A stretch of DNA of 64,000 bases from contig NC_135188.1 of the NCBI RefSeq assembly GCF_041146795.1, positions 4,698,419 through 4,762,418 on the forward strand, written 5' to 3'. The notes beneath the pieces are model-generated. The model made no database searches. It had not been told where the DNA came from and saw only the letters and a program-made list of their open reading frames with translations. Shown here piece by piece: positions 1 through 14,940 of this stretch (positions are counted from its first letter, which is position 1; each line of letters starts with the position of its first letter). The position numbers were made by a program, and so were the translations under genes. Origin of the DNA: Maylandia zebra (taxonomy: Eukaryota; Chordata; Actinopteri; Cichliformes; Cichlidae).

Positions 1-3102
<3,102 letters not shown>

Positions 3103-4345
3103 AGGCGAGGGAATCACATGAAACGGCATGAACATACAGAAGCATTAGCATGATGCAGTGATGGAGAACATGATAGCCAATGCTTGAGGTTCACATCTTT
3201 CCCTCAAATACAAAAGCTTATCTGGGAAATACGACACAGTGACGCCTGTCCTGGGACAGCTTGATGACAGAAACTAATGTTCACGTGTTGTTTAGGAGCA
3301 TCCTGTGATTTTTTTTTTATTTTATTTTTTTTGAAATGCAGTTCAAAGCCATCAAATAATCTCACTTTCAAGCTTGAAAACACAGCATTATTAGAGAAAC
3401 AACACCATTCATAATGTAAACCAGCTTATTTTTTCAGTCTTGTGAATTTATTCTTTAGACTTCGCCCAGTTCTTCTGCATGACTAAACATTGTCCACTGC
3501 AAACACCCATTTTTGTCATTCTAATAATGACTACCTCTAATAGGACTTAGATGTGGGATTTCCACAGCACTACACAAAAATAAAGCTGGATGTAAATACA
3601 CGAGCAGCAGTATTGTTTCCTTCCTCTTTTAAGTGTGCTTACACGATTTAATCGTAAAACTGTGACTGTTAAACACTGGATACAAGTGAAAAAGAAAACT
3701 TTTACTCCTTTGTTTTATTTAGTTGATATATTTTAAATGACTTTATAGACTGTTCCCCACCCCCAGTGCTTTCTTATGGATATTGGTGTGTATTTCTTGT
3801 ATTTATTTGGTGCTATATGGGCACAGTACTGCAATGCTAAAGGAGTAATTAAACAGAAATAGCTGCAATACTGAAGGTGTTCATATTCTCGGTTTCTTTT
3901 TTCCTCCTGTTGATAGCAACAGTGTTTTTAAACATTAGTACACTATTACACCAATCGGTCTGTGTTTTCTGCATTATATGTTATTATCTACTCAACATGT
4001 AATTGGATTTTTGGTATATTTTGATTGAAGTGTTGCTGGTTACTTTACAGTTGATGGTTTTGTGAAAAAGTGCAGTGAAGAAACTTGGTGAATGCTTTTG
4101 AGAACCTACACAGTTGTTTCAGTGTTGTGCATAATTATAAAAGTGATGGTGTGAATACACATGTCTGATTTTGTACCAGTTCATGCCCATTAAGAGGTCT
4201 CGAGTTTTTGTTTGCAGGTTAGAGTTTTGTTGCTTTAAGTTATTTCAGTAGAATTGTTATTTCTGATGAAGGAGCAGCTCAACATGTTGATGGACAGCGT
4301 GTGAAAAAACATGATAAATAAATGTCTCAGGAACTGAAATGAACT
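3103..4345 (+). other. slc1a3 3'UTR with two poly(A) signals
   Basis: AT-rich non-coding sequence following the slc1a3 stop. Canonical AATAAA hexamers lie at 3579-3584 and 4317-4322, the second within AATAAATAAATG. This suggests a short (about 0.5 kb) and a long (about 1.2 kb) 3'UTR. No other feature is seen in it. Confidence 0.6.
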
Positions 4346-4874
4346 GTGATTCTCATTATTGTGATTGTGGCTACCCCTTGTGGAAGATATTCTCCCCTCC
4401 AGACACTCTCAGCTGCTCTCTTAGAGAAAACAGTGGGTCAAATGTTATATGAAAAACAAATTTCACATATGGATGAGGTGAATTCTTCTTTTTTATTACG
4501 AACATTTCATCTAAGTTTGAAATCCTTTTATATAAAAGCTAATAGTTAAGTTAACCCAGGCTGTGCTGCTGTAAGCACTACAGATATGTCACTGCTGGAT
4601 GTGATAGGGAAACCAGAATATTTAATCAGAAATAAAATTAGTTTAGAAAACTGTTTACAAAACACAACACACAATTTACTGCTTTTTCTTTAGTACAAAT
4701 AATAACAGCACTATTTACATAGTTTAATATAGGACAAGTTGTATAAAAGTATATACATAAGTATATATATATCTAAAGTATATCTAAAGTACCTAAAATA
4801 AATATTCTCATTATGTATAATGACTTTTCAGAGTCATAAACATAATGAAACAGCAATTCATTATTATCTTATTT

Positions 4875-5712
4875 TAAAGTTACATTGTGTAAAATCTCAC
4901 CACTAGATGTCAGTAGATTGCAGATTGCAGTCAAATGTATTCTGTTTTCTTAGCGCTCCCAAGTGTACAATCCTACCTACGGTGGCTCCTGTTTATATGT
5001 AGTGACTGTAGGGTTTCAGTCCATTGTTTACCGCAGCTGTCAATATGCGTCCATGTTATTTCACTCTTGAGGAGGCTGTAAAACTTTGGAGGAGTCCAAT
5101 ATGAGTCAGTGAGTCAGGTAAACTCACTTCTGACCAATGGCAACAATACCAAGGAGAGATTTTGAGGATATTCTTAACTCTTGCCGGTTCTGTTAGTTTT
5201 AGTGTTGTTAGACTAAATCTGGTGAGAGTTGCTTCACATGTTTTACAAAGGCTCTTATATTTCCTTTTCCTGTTTTCCTTTTTGTTGCGTTTTCATGAGG
5301 TAGTGGTACTGTTTCTTGATGGCAGCTCAAATGTGTGGATCTAATCTTATAAGGAGATTACCTCTGATTGGATCTCCCGAATATTTTCATGTCATTGTCA
5401 TTCGTTTTATTGGTGTCAGTACATTTTATCATAGTTTTGTCCTCATGCCTTAGTTTTTATCTTGTTTTTGTCTGAAAAAAGAGATTGTGGGCAAAAACTA
5501 TGACAAAAGTTATTGGTCTGCAAAATTAACACTTGTACAGGCGCAAATTAAAACTGTTGCCAACTTCTATATTTAACGGATTAATTCTAAGTTTATGAAA
5601 ATGCAATTTGTTGGGAGATGTAATTACACATACTTATCTTTCTATCATTTTTCAATCATAATCTCCTTTTTCCAATTAAATAAAACCTCAAAAACGACTT
5701 GCTGTAGCTTTA
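4875..5712. repeat. Dispersed repeat, copy 1 (CACTAGATGTCAGTAGA family)
   Basis: Copy 1 shares ordered blocks with 53010-53640: CACCACTAGATGTCAGTAGA, then CTACGGTGGC, a GTTTACC(T/G)C block, GAGGAGGCTGTA, and finally GATTAATTCTAAGTTTATG. Its ends carry imperfect terminal inverted repeats, TAAAGTTACA at 4875-4884 and the complement of TAAAGCTACA at 5703-5712. This suggests a non-autonomous DNA transposon. No transposase is visible. The superfamily is unknown because a clear target duplication could not be assigned. Confidence 0.6.
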
Positions 5713-5754
5713 ATGTTGTAGCTGTTTATGATAATTACTTCTGTTACTCATAGG

Positions 5755-6690
5755 CAGTGTTGGGGAGTAACGGAATACATGTACCGCGGTTACGTATTTA
5801 AAATACAAAATATGAGTAACTGTATTCCGTTACAGGTAGCGTTTAAAAAGGTGGTATTCAGAATACAGTAACTTTGTTGAAATAAATGGATTACACGGCG
5901 GTACTTCCCTGTTTCATATTGTGGCGGGTCAGGACTGTTTGGGTTTTGTTTGACAGCTATGTTCTGTTGTTCCAGGCGGCAGCGTTACGGTTGCCATGGT
6001 TACAGGGCGACGCTCTCTCTGTGTTTCCTGGGTGAGAGAGCGCCTTTTTGTTGTTGTTGTGCTAAGCTAATAGGCAGAATGCTATAGGATGTAGCATCAT
6101 GGGCAGTGTAGTCCGTGCTGCAGGGAGAATGGACTGCCGTACCCGTTATGTGTCTGTGAGCGAGGGAGGGAGAAAAAGGAAAAGTAGGAGTTGTCATCAA
6201 GCAAAAACGGGAGCTGGAAGCATGTAAATAAAATAATAACCACTGCAGCCAAGAAGAGTGCCTGACGAGCCCAGGTGTAAGTACGCTCTTGAGACTCGAC
6301 TGTACGCTGTGTTGGTGTTTTCCTCCGAAACAATAAGTTCCGTTGGAGCAGCCTTTCAACGCCTCTCTCTGTCTCTCGCAAGCAAAGTTGACCCAGACAA
6401 CAAAGTAAAGCTATTTTTCGGCTACGAGCCCGACACGGAACCCACTGTATTAGCCAGAGGTCCTTTACTACGGTTCGGAGCCGCGGAGCCTTCAGTAACA
6501 GTAATAAATCACAGCAATAGTACATTCACGTAGTTGTAAACAGCATGATAATATATTAAGTAATCCAGCGTATTAAGAATACGTTACTCTCATCGAGTAA
6601 CGTAACGGAATACGTTACAGAATACATTTTGGGGCATGTATTCTGTAATCTGTAATGGAATACATTTTAAAAGTAACCTTCCCAACACTG
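5755..6690. mobile_element. Non-autonomous hAT-type element with exact 8-bp target duplication
   Basis: Starts CAGTGTTGGGGAGTAAC and ends with the complementary GTAACCTTCCCAACACTG. It is flanked on both sides by CTCATAGG (5747-5754 and 6691-6698). An exact 8-bp duplication plus CAGTG termini are hallmarks of the hAT superfamily. Subterminal sequence is rich in GTAACGGAATAC-like repeats in both orientations (for example 5818-5835 and 6590-6650). The 936-bp body contains only short frames without recognisable transposase. It is therefore a deletion derivative mobilised in trans. Confidence 0.85.
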
Positions 6691-6698
6691 CTCATAGG

Positions 6699-7997
6699 GA
6701 GTCATTTGATTGTTTTCTCTGTATTACTGTAGGGTCTTTACCTTTAAAACACTTGATGTTATATAAATAAAAGTGAATGTCTGTGCAGTTGTGAGAGATT
6801 TTACTCTTTTTTGTTTGACTTTGAGCTACATCAGTAGCACGCTGTAGAAAGCGATACGCAAACATCTCAAGATTGAAAAAAGACGCTGCAGCCCTTCTAG
6901 TTATTATTTCAGATTTATTTATAAAATTGTTCACTCGAGATGCTGTGTTTTAACATATAGTGCATTCTCCTACGATGCAATGCTTGTGTGTTTCGCACAC
7001 AGTCGAGCCCTCTAAGTTTTAACAGCCTGGCCATGTGGTGAACTGAATCATGAACACTTTGGCATAGTTTAGTGACAAACTATTGTTTAAACGTAGAAAT
7101 GTAAACTCCAAATAGATACTTAAATCTGTCGCTGATGCCTGAGGGCCTAGTGTTAGAGTCACATTTCATACAGGACTTTACAAACACGCAATATACAAAA
7201 TGGACAAAATATTAGGAACATTTGCTCTTGAGCTATAGTGAAGGTTGCATCCAGGTGAAACATTCACTCTGAGTCAACTGTGATTTTTTTTTTATAAACA
7301 GTCAAATATAGCCTGAAAAAGGAGTTGTAAACCATACCACTGGAGACATGTTATCTCAATATTCTGCACGCTCAGTGTACCGTAACCAAACCCCATCTAC
7401 TTTACTGTATGAAGTGTCATTACACATTTAAGGTATACAAGTCACAAATAACCATAAGAGTATCTTGGTGATATACAATATTCATATCACTGCTCATTTC
7501 ATTACATCTGTTTCACTGATTTCACATCAGCCAGGAGTGGTTATGCTTTTTTATAGAGGGAGACACTTTCAGGCAGTCTCTGGCAAATAACAGTATAAGC
7601 CATTTTAAAAAAAATCTTTGCAACATATCTTACAAATAACACCCCCTTTGTTGAGAATGTTCCAGCCACATACTGGGAATATTTCAAGCAGAGTTCATTC
7701 TTAAATATCTAAATATGTATTGCTGCCCAGGTCCAGTCCCAGGGAGACGGATAGTGTAGATAGAGAGAGAGACACGATGATTGGAGAGTCAGCGAGCTTT
7801 GACATGTAAAGATGACAAGCTGCTGAAAGTTTACTTGGCCTGCAGAAACACAGGAAGACAGCTCAAAATCCCAGATGAGACTTTTAGAGATTTACTTTAC
7901 ATATAGCCTACATACCAAGTTTATATGAGTAATAACATACGGAAAAGAGCCTTACTTATGACTACAACTTTTCCTCCATATTTCCTCCATCGCTCCA
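6699..7997. other. Intergenic / chemokine 3' flank, no gene seen
   Basis: AT-rich DNA between the hAT element and the stop codon of the minus-strand chemokine. The part nearest 7997 must hold the chemokine 3'UTR. The only minus-strand AATAAA I noticed is the complement of TTTATT near 6914-6919, which would give a long UTR. No coding exon is recognised. Confidence 0.5.
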
Positions 7998-10045
7998 TCA
8001 CTCCACACTGAGAACCACCAAGTGGTCCTTCTTGACCTGAAGACATGGAAATTATGACTTTGCAACACTCCTCAGTTTCACTTCATCAAGCTGCCTTTAT
8101 TACATCTCAGGTGTAGAATACAGTAAAGTAGCCGTGTAACAGACTGCGTCTCACCTCTGACATGACAGGAAGGTTGTCAGAAAGGAACCATTTGGTTTGG
8201 CGGGCCTTGTCTCTCTGTCTCTGGATGAGCTTTCTTAGCAACCTCTTTACCTTTCGGTCTCTGGGGTCTGCACACTTCACCGCCTTCTTCGTGTACAGTC
8301 TTTGAAAGACAAATGCAAATTATGTGCAGAAGTTGCAGGATGACAGTACAAGGATGTGCTGAAGACTCGAGACAAAGGATGGAAACACACCGATTTGAAT
8401 GTGCTGCAGTAAGAAGGAGAAGATCATGCTGAGATCTACAAAGGTATTTGCCAGCTATAGCCCAAATTAAAATGAATATTTATATACTATAAGATGATAA
8501 AGAGGGAATTTTGTATTTCCCCCTCTAGTATAACGAAGAACAAATTGCGATCAAACTAAAACAGGTAACGAAAATAATGCCTCGTATCCAACGGATGAGA
8601 ATTCAGTGCTTTTGTTAACTGGGCCACATGAATAAGCAAGCTCTTCATTCCCCAGCTTCATCAGATTTCCCTGACCTGCTGGAAACAATAGGTATCACAA
8701 TGTAGTTTACTTAAATAAACCCTGCTGTTCTGACTGACTGACTGGCTGCAGCAGGGCTCAGCTGGCTCAGAAGGTATTTTCAGATGGCTTGTTATTCCCA
8801 CATATTTCCTTTTTCACTTCCCTGGCAATTACAGCTCTAAGCCCTGCCATAACAACATGACCTGGAAAGATGACAATGCCTCTCAGCCCAAGCTCTGCCC
8901 TCCTCTAACGAGAGGCATATTTTCCATTCCTGCAGATTGCTGTGTGCTCTTTAGCTCCAGGAGTGGATAGTTGAAATACTTGCATGATGGCTTGTATACT
9001 GCAGTCGGGCCCCTCGGTCTGCACCTCAAACCGCAACACATCTTTGGTACGCACCTTGCCGTGGGAGTATAGCATGCAGCACTGGACATCGTTCTTCATC
9101 TGCACACCTATGGCTAGGAAATAACACGGACAAAGGAAGACAAATGAGTCACTGAAACGAAAGCAGACTGCCAGAATGATGCTGAACTTTCAGGTGTTTC
9201 ACATCATTGAATAGATTTCACATTCAATTACTTTTTTGTGAAAACGGGATGCTAATGCAGCATCACGCCAGGCAGAAAAGTTTCAAATAATAGAAATTAT
9301 TGCAGATTATCAGACCCTAAATCTGAGCGTTCATATTTATAGTTTTTCAGCACTGTCAAGTCCCTGTTCTGATATTAGCAAAGACCGAAGCAGAGTATTT
9401 TGCACATGCCCCACATATACGCAGAGTCACATATGGACACACACTAGAATGCCAGAGGAATTATAATGGCATCCCGTTGTGCTGAGAAACATACGAGCAT
9501 GCCAGTGAAACGGGAGAAAGTGGTAGAAAAAGCGAGGTGTTTGTGTGTAAGGAATGCCATGATGTCCCTTCATCCAAATCTGTAAACAACTGAAAGTGTG
9601 ATGTGAGGCAGCAGGAGCAAAATAGGACAGTGCTGCTTTGTAATGCCACAAATGATTTTGAAGCCATCCTCAGCCACATCAGTGCACTTCCAGCGCTTTG
9701 ACTACATTTCAGAAAACAGACAAGACTACACGATCACGCGAACTGAGCCCTGACACAGTTGCTGTCTTTTCTCCATGTGTGTGTGTGTGTGTGTGATGTG
9801 ATTTCTGCTCCTCTGTTTACATCCATGCCTCCCTCCCTGCTGCTCCTGCTGCTGCTATTCCTCTTTCCCTCTTCTTTCCTTTTCTGTCTTCGCCATCACC
9901 GTCTATGCTAGAGTGTCCACCTGCAGGGTGCATGCAAGCCATGCAACACACACACACATAGAAAGTATGGTTATGTCCTACCTTCTACAGATGCCAAGAG
10001 GATAACAGTCAGAGAGATAACAGTCAACATCTGCAGCATGAACAT
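7998..10045 (-). CDS. CC chemokine, four coding exons, 123 aa
   Basis: Secreted leukocyte chemoattractant of the CC family. Minus-strand coding exons: 9982-10045 (signal peptide MFMLQMLTVISLTVILLASVE), 8984-9107, 8155-8299 and 7998-8036 (stop 7998-8000). Frames join as phase 1, phase 2, phase 0, the usual CC chemokine plan plus an extra last exon. The mature part has the adjacent pair C31-C32, then C57 and C72, in the order CC...PDC...KCADP, followed by a very basic helix KRLLRKLIQRQRDKARQ. The tail runs on with about 13 extra residues ending LSVE. Intron 2 requires a GC donor (GCAAGT at 8983-8978); only that splice gives the conserved IILYTKK...CADP reading. The subfamily is not settled: it lacks clear CCL19/21/25/28 signatures, so no symbol is given. 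Confidence 0.9.
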
Positions 10046-10138
10046 GATGAGGCTGGCAGAGGAGGAGAGGAGAGGAGGATAATCTACTCTGTCACCTCTC
10101 CCTCTATGGCTGCCTCTCTTATACTACTCCCTCCCTCT

Positions 10139-10145
10139 CTTTATA
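10139..10145 (-). promoter_or_regulatory. TATA box for the CC chemokine
   Basis: TATAAAG on the minus strand, about 95 bases upstream of the chemokine ATG, as expected for an inducible TATA-driven chemokine gene with a short 5'UTR of about 60-70 bases. The region between is pyrimidine/purine-biased. No initiator could be fixed. Confidence 0.5.
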
Positions 10146-10795
10146 CCTCCCTGCCCATCTCTCACTCACTTTTACCACCTCTCTTTTTTGTCTTACTGTC
10201 TTTCCCTCCCACCGTCTGTTTATCCATTTTCATTCTTATGCTCAACTAACTCCCTCCTTCTTTTTCTTTCACATTCATCTCACCTCTCCCTCATTTCTCC
10301 CTTTCAGTCTCCTCACTCAAGATGCCAGGCCTGATTTATTTCATTTAGGGTGTTAAATTACTCCTTCATTCTTTTTTCCTTTGCTTTCCTGCATTTTTCT
10401 CATTGAGAACCAAAATAGATAAAAGGCGAGTTATCAAGAAGTATTCAACATGCAGCATTTATGTTAATTCCCATGATAAATCCAGTTATTTGGCTTTTTT
10501 TCATTTCCAAATAACAAAATGAATGTAAAATGGTTTGCAGCTGTACGGGCTGTAGGGGAAGCGGTAGTATCTGAACTTTATCTGGATCATTCTTACCACA
10601 GAGTTTTCTGTCTGCCTCCTTTAGTATATCTTTATCCTGATGTTAATATGAGTGATTGCTTTAAAAATGTCTCTTTCAGTTGTCATTTTAAATGGCAATA
10701 AATGTTATTCATGTAACATTTTACAATAGATCAAAAAGTCTGAGACAGATTCATGAAATCTATTTTTTTTAGATACATTTTATGCTCCTTTAACT

Positions 10796-10978
10796 CTTTA
10801 AAGCCAAGTTTTTGTGAGTTATTCAGATATCATCAGTGTGATTTTTTTCCTTCAAAAACTGAAATACAAAAAAATGTCTGATGTAGCAAATCTGATACAA
10901 ATATCTTATTACTTTTTTGCCATCAGAAGGTTCATTAAACACAAAACATTATGATATTTCATGGTTCAGGCTTTAAAG
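10796..10978. repeat. Small TTAA-flanked MITE-like repeat
   Basis: Bounded by perfect inverted CTTTAAAGCC (10796-10805) and GGCTTTAAAG (10969-10978), each containing TTAA. This suggests insertion at TTAA sites in the piggyBac/Kolobok manner. Blocks GATGTAGCAAAT, CATCAGAAGGTTC and ATGGTTCAGGCTTTAAAG recur in the same order at 21220-21395, so it is dispersed. There is no coding capacity. Confidence 0.55.
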
Positions 10979-11229
10979 GCTTAAACTGCTACATAAAAGA
11001 AAAAAGTTTTCTCATTTAACATGCTTAATATCCCTTTATCTGCTCATTTTGAGCTCCTTGGCCTCTTACACTGTTAATTTTCATGTTAACGTTACGTTTC
11101 TATGCTAATGATGCACCGCTGTAAGCAGTCATTCAAAAAGTAAACAAAGGGCTAGCACCTTTGTTGGTGGAATACAGATGGTAAGTGGCAGCCATGCTGC
11201 TTGTCAAATGCACTTGCTAACTGATTATC

Positions 11230-11880
11230 AGAAAGTGTGAGCACCTTTATAAAAGCTGAAGCTTTAGAGGTTCTGTTTGGAGTCAGATGTGCAAAAATCC
11301 CAAGAGCTACATCTCAGACTCTACAGACCTCATTAAGCATGTTAGATGTTAAACTTTATGGTAGTACAATTAGAAAAACACTAAACAACCATAGCTTGTT
11401 TCTAAGGGTTGCTAGGAAACAGTCTCCTCCATTCAAAACGAACATAGCAGCACAGCTTAATTTTTGTGAAATTACATCTAAACAAACCACAAGACTTCTG
11501 AAACAGTGTTCTTTCCACAGATGAGGACACGGTTTTGGCCATAGTGCCATATTTAGCCCAAACCAAACACAGGCTGTCAGCATGAACACCTCATACTTTC
11601 AGCTTGTTTTGCAGCCACAGGACCTGAACACCTTACGGTCATTGAGTTGACTCCGAACTCCTCTGTATACCAAAGCAACCCAGAGTTACATGTAAGGCCA
11701 TCTGTTCAACAGCTAAAGCTTGGCCCAAAGTCGGGTCACGCAAGCAGGACAATGATCCCGAGCACAGCAGCAAATTTACAACTGAAAAACAAAAGAACGT
11801 TGCAGTGGCTCAGTCAAAGTCCAGACCTTCGTAGAAAATCTGGCAACAATGTGAAACCAATCTGAGGCCTTTTAATTCTA
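11230..11880 (+). pseudogene. Decayed Tc1-like transposase remnant
   Basis: Plus-strand frames hold recognisable Tc1/mariner transposase pieces in order: a STIRKTLNNHSLFLRVARK-like DNA-binding/linker region (about 11365-11425), a SVQQLKLGPK segment (about 11705), the NDP-type region (near 11750) and LQWLSQSPDLRRK (about 11800-11840), matching the family's PSQSPDLNPIE motif. Several stops and frame changes separate them. No intact terminal repeats could be placed. This is an old, dead copy. Confidence 0.75.
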
Positions 11881-11899
11881 GTCTGGTTTTCTTACTATA

Positions 11900-14040
11900 A
11901 TTTCGTTTGCATGCCTTGGCTCATGCTGATGCAAACTTGTCACCAAGTAAATGTTATAAATTTACCTAATAAAGTAACTCAGATGTTTGAAAATATGTCC
12001 TAAATGTTTTTGTAGTCTCTCCTTTTCTAACCATAAATCATTATAAAACATTGTTTCATTTATTTTGTTTCATTAACCAAACACCACACGAATACGCTGG
12101 AGGCACTATGTTAGCACACTCACATCCATTACAGGGAGACTTCAACAGAAAACAACATCAGGATCTAATTATACAGACAGGAACTAGAGAAACTGATGTA
12201 GGCCTGCATCTGTCTCAGGAAGGTATTCCTTTGAACTGGCCCTATGATCGAGAAAAATGACAAACACACTTTGTCAAAGTCTGATTAGGCTGCCAGCAAC
12301 ATTGTATAAAGTGATCAATCAAAGGCTGGATTAAGTGTGACAGATGCACAAATATTCCCACATCATAGGGCTGAAGGCACTTAACGTGTCTGGAAAACTA
12401 ATAACTTATTAAGAAGAATTATAGCTCTTATAGGTGTGGTACACAATAAGTGATAATACACAGACAATATATCACAGCTATCATATTTAAAGAATGTTTT
12501 TGGACTCGTGCAAGCCTAGAAATTGAAATTCATAGTTGGCATCATCCGCTGTGTGAAAATTTATGTGAAAATAAATTGTAGTGATCATTTCTAGGTGTGT
12601 GTGGAGTTACTCTGTTACACCGTTAAGGAAATATCACCTGTTTGTTCAAAAGCTATCACGTCATACCCAGGCTGACAACTAACATGGAGCGCGTATGTCA
12701 AAGAGAAACGTAGCGGGGTCTCATGACTGTGCTTTACTCTGATCCGCTGTGGCAAGTTATTCGTGTTGGATTGACACCAATGCCTGACATTCATAGTTGA
12801 TGGTTTGGGAAGATGAAAGGACTTCAGTTGACATGGTGCCTTGCTATTTAGGTTTGGCCATGTATCTGCAGGGAGAAACATGAAGTATCATCAAACAAAG
12901 CTGACACAGGAATGTAATGTACATTGTTCTCATTCTGCGCTGACAAGGCTTAAAAAACTGTTTGGGTGAATTTGGTAGAAAAGAGCCGTTAAATAATTAT
13001 ATGGATATTTTAAGGGGGTAAAGGTGATATTTTCCCTTCTTGTCACACAAATTAAGCTTGCAAATTCAAACCCATCAAACTTCATTACTATAAATACTCT
13101 GGATTTACTGTACTTTAGAAAAGAATGCATTAGACAAACTTTCAATATGCTGGCAGGGCAGTGCTGGAACAATGAGTTGCATTTCATGTAGAGAAATATT
13201 GCTTTAGACACTAATGTAGCACATATAATGGACACATTTTGTTGGATTTTATTGATGTGGGGCTGTCTAAGTTCCTGTGGCTCAACAGATCTTAAGAAGG
13301 AACAAATTATCCTTTGGCTACTGCAACATACCAAGAAATATTCAGACAACATGGCAACAAAATGTCTCCTATGGAACCCTGGATATGAAAATATGCAGAC
13401 TGTTGACTGAGGGGTGTGTTTGGGGTAAAGCTGTGTACGTGTGTGTGTGTGCGTGCGCATGTAAAAGAGAGGGGGATTCAAGAATTTGACCCAAGAAATC
13501 AGGTTGGAATCTCAGCTGTAAAAACATACCTTCCACATGACTACAGGTCTGCCTGTTAGCCCTACACTTTACGGATATCTCTGCAGTGATTAAATATCTC
13601 CTGTCAAGGTGTGGCGACCCAGAAACACGAGGGAAATCAAAAATAAAAATAACAGCAGTGAGCGATCGGGGTGACCAGAGTAATGTTAAGAGCTGGAGTT
13701 GTACAGAGGCATAGTTTGACCTCCAAAAGATGATGGAGGGCTCAACCCACTGAACTGGACACACGGTCTTAACAGATCGGACTGTGCTCCCAAAAAGGGA
13801 TTTGTAAGGGATAAGATGCAGGGGGGCAAATGCTTGATATAATCTTTGCAAGGCAGCAAACTGGGAGGTGTACAAAACAGACAACAAGCGGCGTGGAATG
13901 CAATTTTGAAAACTGAATTAAGCACAGCACATTTTTTTCATTGTTTTTTGTGCTTAAAATACTGAGCAAAAAGTTCCAATGAAATGAGTGCACAAAATTC
14001 AAGGACAAGTTATAACCTGCAATTCCTTTTTAAACCTCAC
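11900..14040. other. Intergenic, nothing recognised
   Basis: AT-rich DNA between two dead Tc1 copies. It has short frames on both strands but no splice-framed conserved exon, RNA gene or terminal repeats that I could identify. A short CA/TG-rich stretch lies near 13436-13460. Confidence 0.4.
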
Positions 14041-14044
14041 CACC

Positions 14045-14940
14045 ATAGGAGAGACCAAAGAGCTGTCTAAGGACATAGGAGACATGATTGCAGAGTGCAT
14101 ATTAATAAATGAAGGAAAGACAGAGTAACTGTCAATCGCCCTCAGGCTGGTACCCCAAGATGTGCATCATCAGTGATCATGGGAACAACAAGGGATAACC
14201 CTAGGAATGCAAAGCAGGACCCCGCTCACCAAGAAAACCAATGGTGACAAGTTGCCAGGTTGTGGTTTGAAAACTTGCTCAAGAAGGCCCATTCGGAGAA
14301 ACGTTTCAAGGTTGTTAGATGAGACCAAAATTGGGCTCTGAACATTTAGAAAGAAATGACTGTTGACTATGGCCCAAAGAACATCATCCCTACCAAACAG
14401 GCGGTGGCAGCATTGTGCATTGGGGATGTAAATCTGCAAAGGGTACAGGATTGTGCAGCACCTGCAGCTTAACCTCCAAATCTGAGGCCATGGTTCTCAG
14501 TTGGAAAAGGGTGGAGTGTTCACTCCAATCCAGAGACAAGTTACTGCCCCCAATGGAGAACTTCAAGAATCTCAAGGTGTCCTTCATAAGTGAGGGAAGA
14601 CTGGGGCAGGATATTGACAAATGGACTGTTTTGGTGACATCAGTAATGTGAGTGGTATGAAACCTATAGAGAGAGCTGAAGCTTTGTGTAGCTAAGTGAT
14701 AATCTAGAAAACTTAAGGATTTGTGAAAGATCTATGAAGAGCAGTGGCCAAAAATCCCCACTGAGTGCACACGAACCCGGTGACCAACTACAAGAAACAT
14801 TTGACAGCTCCGCTTGCCAACAAGAATTAATCCAAGTAATAAATCATATTTTCCAAGGGGATACTTCTTTCCTTCATTTTTTCATAAGTGTTTAAAATTA
14901 TGACTTAAAAAGGGAGAGAAATACTTATTTCCCCCGCAGC
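14045..14940 (+). mobile_element. Decayed Tc1-like transposon interrupted by a LINE fragment
   Basis: The plus strand follows the text of a widespread teleost Tc1 transposon. GAGACCAAAGAGCTGTC begins the transposase 5' end. The part around 14280-14460 matches the DDE core (DETK...YGPKNIIPT...). After an interruption at about 14466-14690 it resumes with the 3' coding end near 14735-14840 (GTGACCAACTACAAGAAAC) and closes with a CTTATTTCCCCC end near 14930. It is full of stops and indels and is not functional. Confidence 0.75.
14466..14690 (+). mobile_element. Non-LTR retrotransposon fragment inside the Tc1 copy
   Basis: The plus-strand frame reads SKSEAMVLSWKRVEC, then LLPPMENFKNLKVSF and SEGRLGQDID. 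This is the C-terminal part of a LINE reverse transcriptase (family pattern KSEAMVLSRKRVEC...EFKYLGVLFTSEGRMEREID). It sits where the host Tc1 reading breaks off, so it inserted later. Clade not determined. Only about 225 bp is present. Confidence 0.7.

Noticed and set aside
6097-6525. 142-codon minus-strand frame inside the hAT element
   Set aside because: Lies wholly within a non-autonomous element, overlaps a plus-strand frame, and shows no transposase motifs.
7190-7420. Additional transposon end (AAAATGGACAAAATATTAGGAACA)
   Set aside because: The phrase resembles ends of some fish Tc1-type elements, but no second terminal repeat or transposase text was found to support a call.
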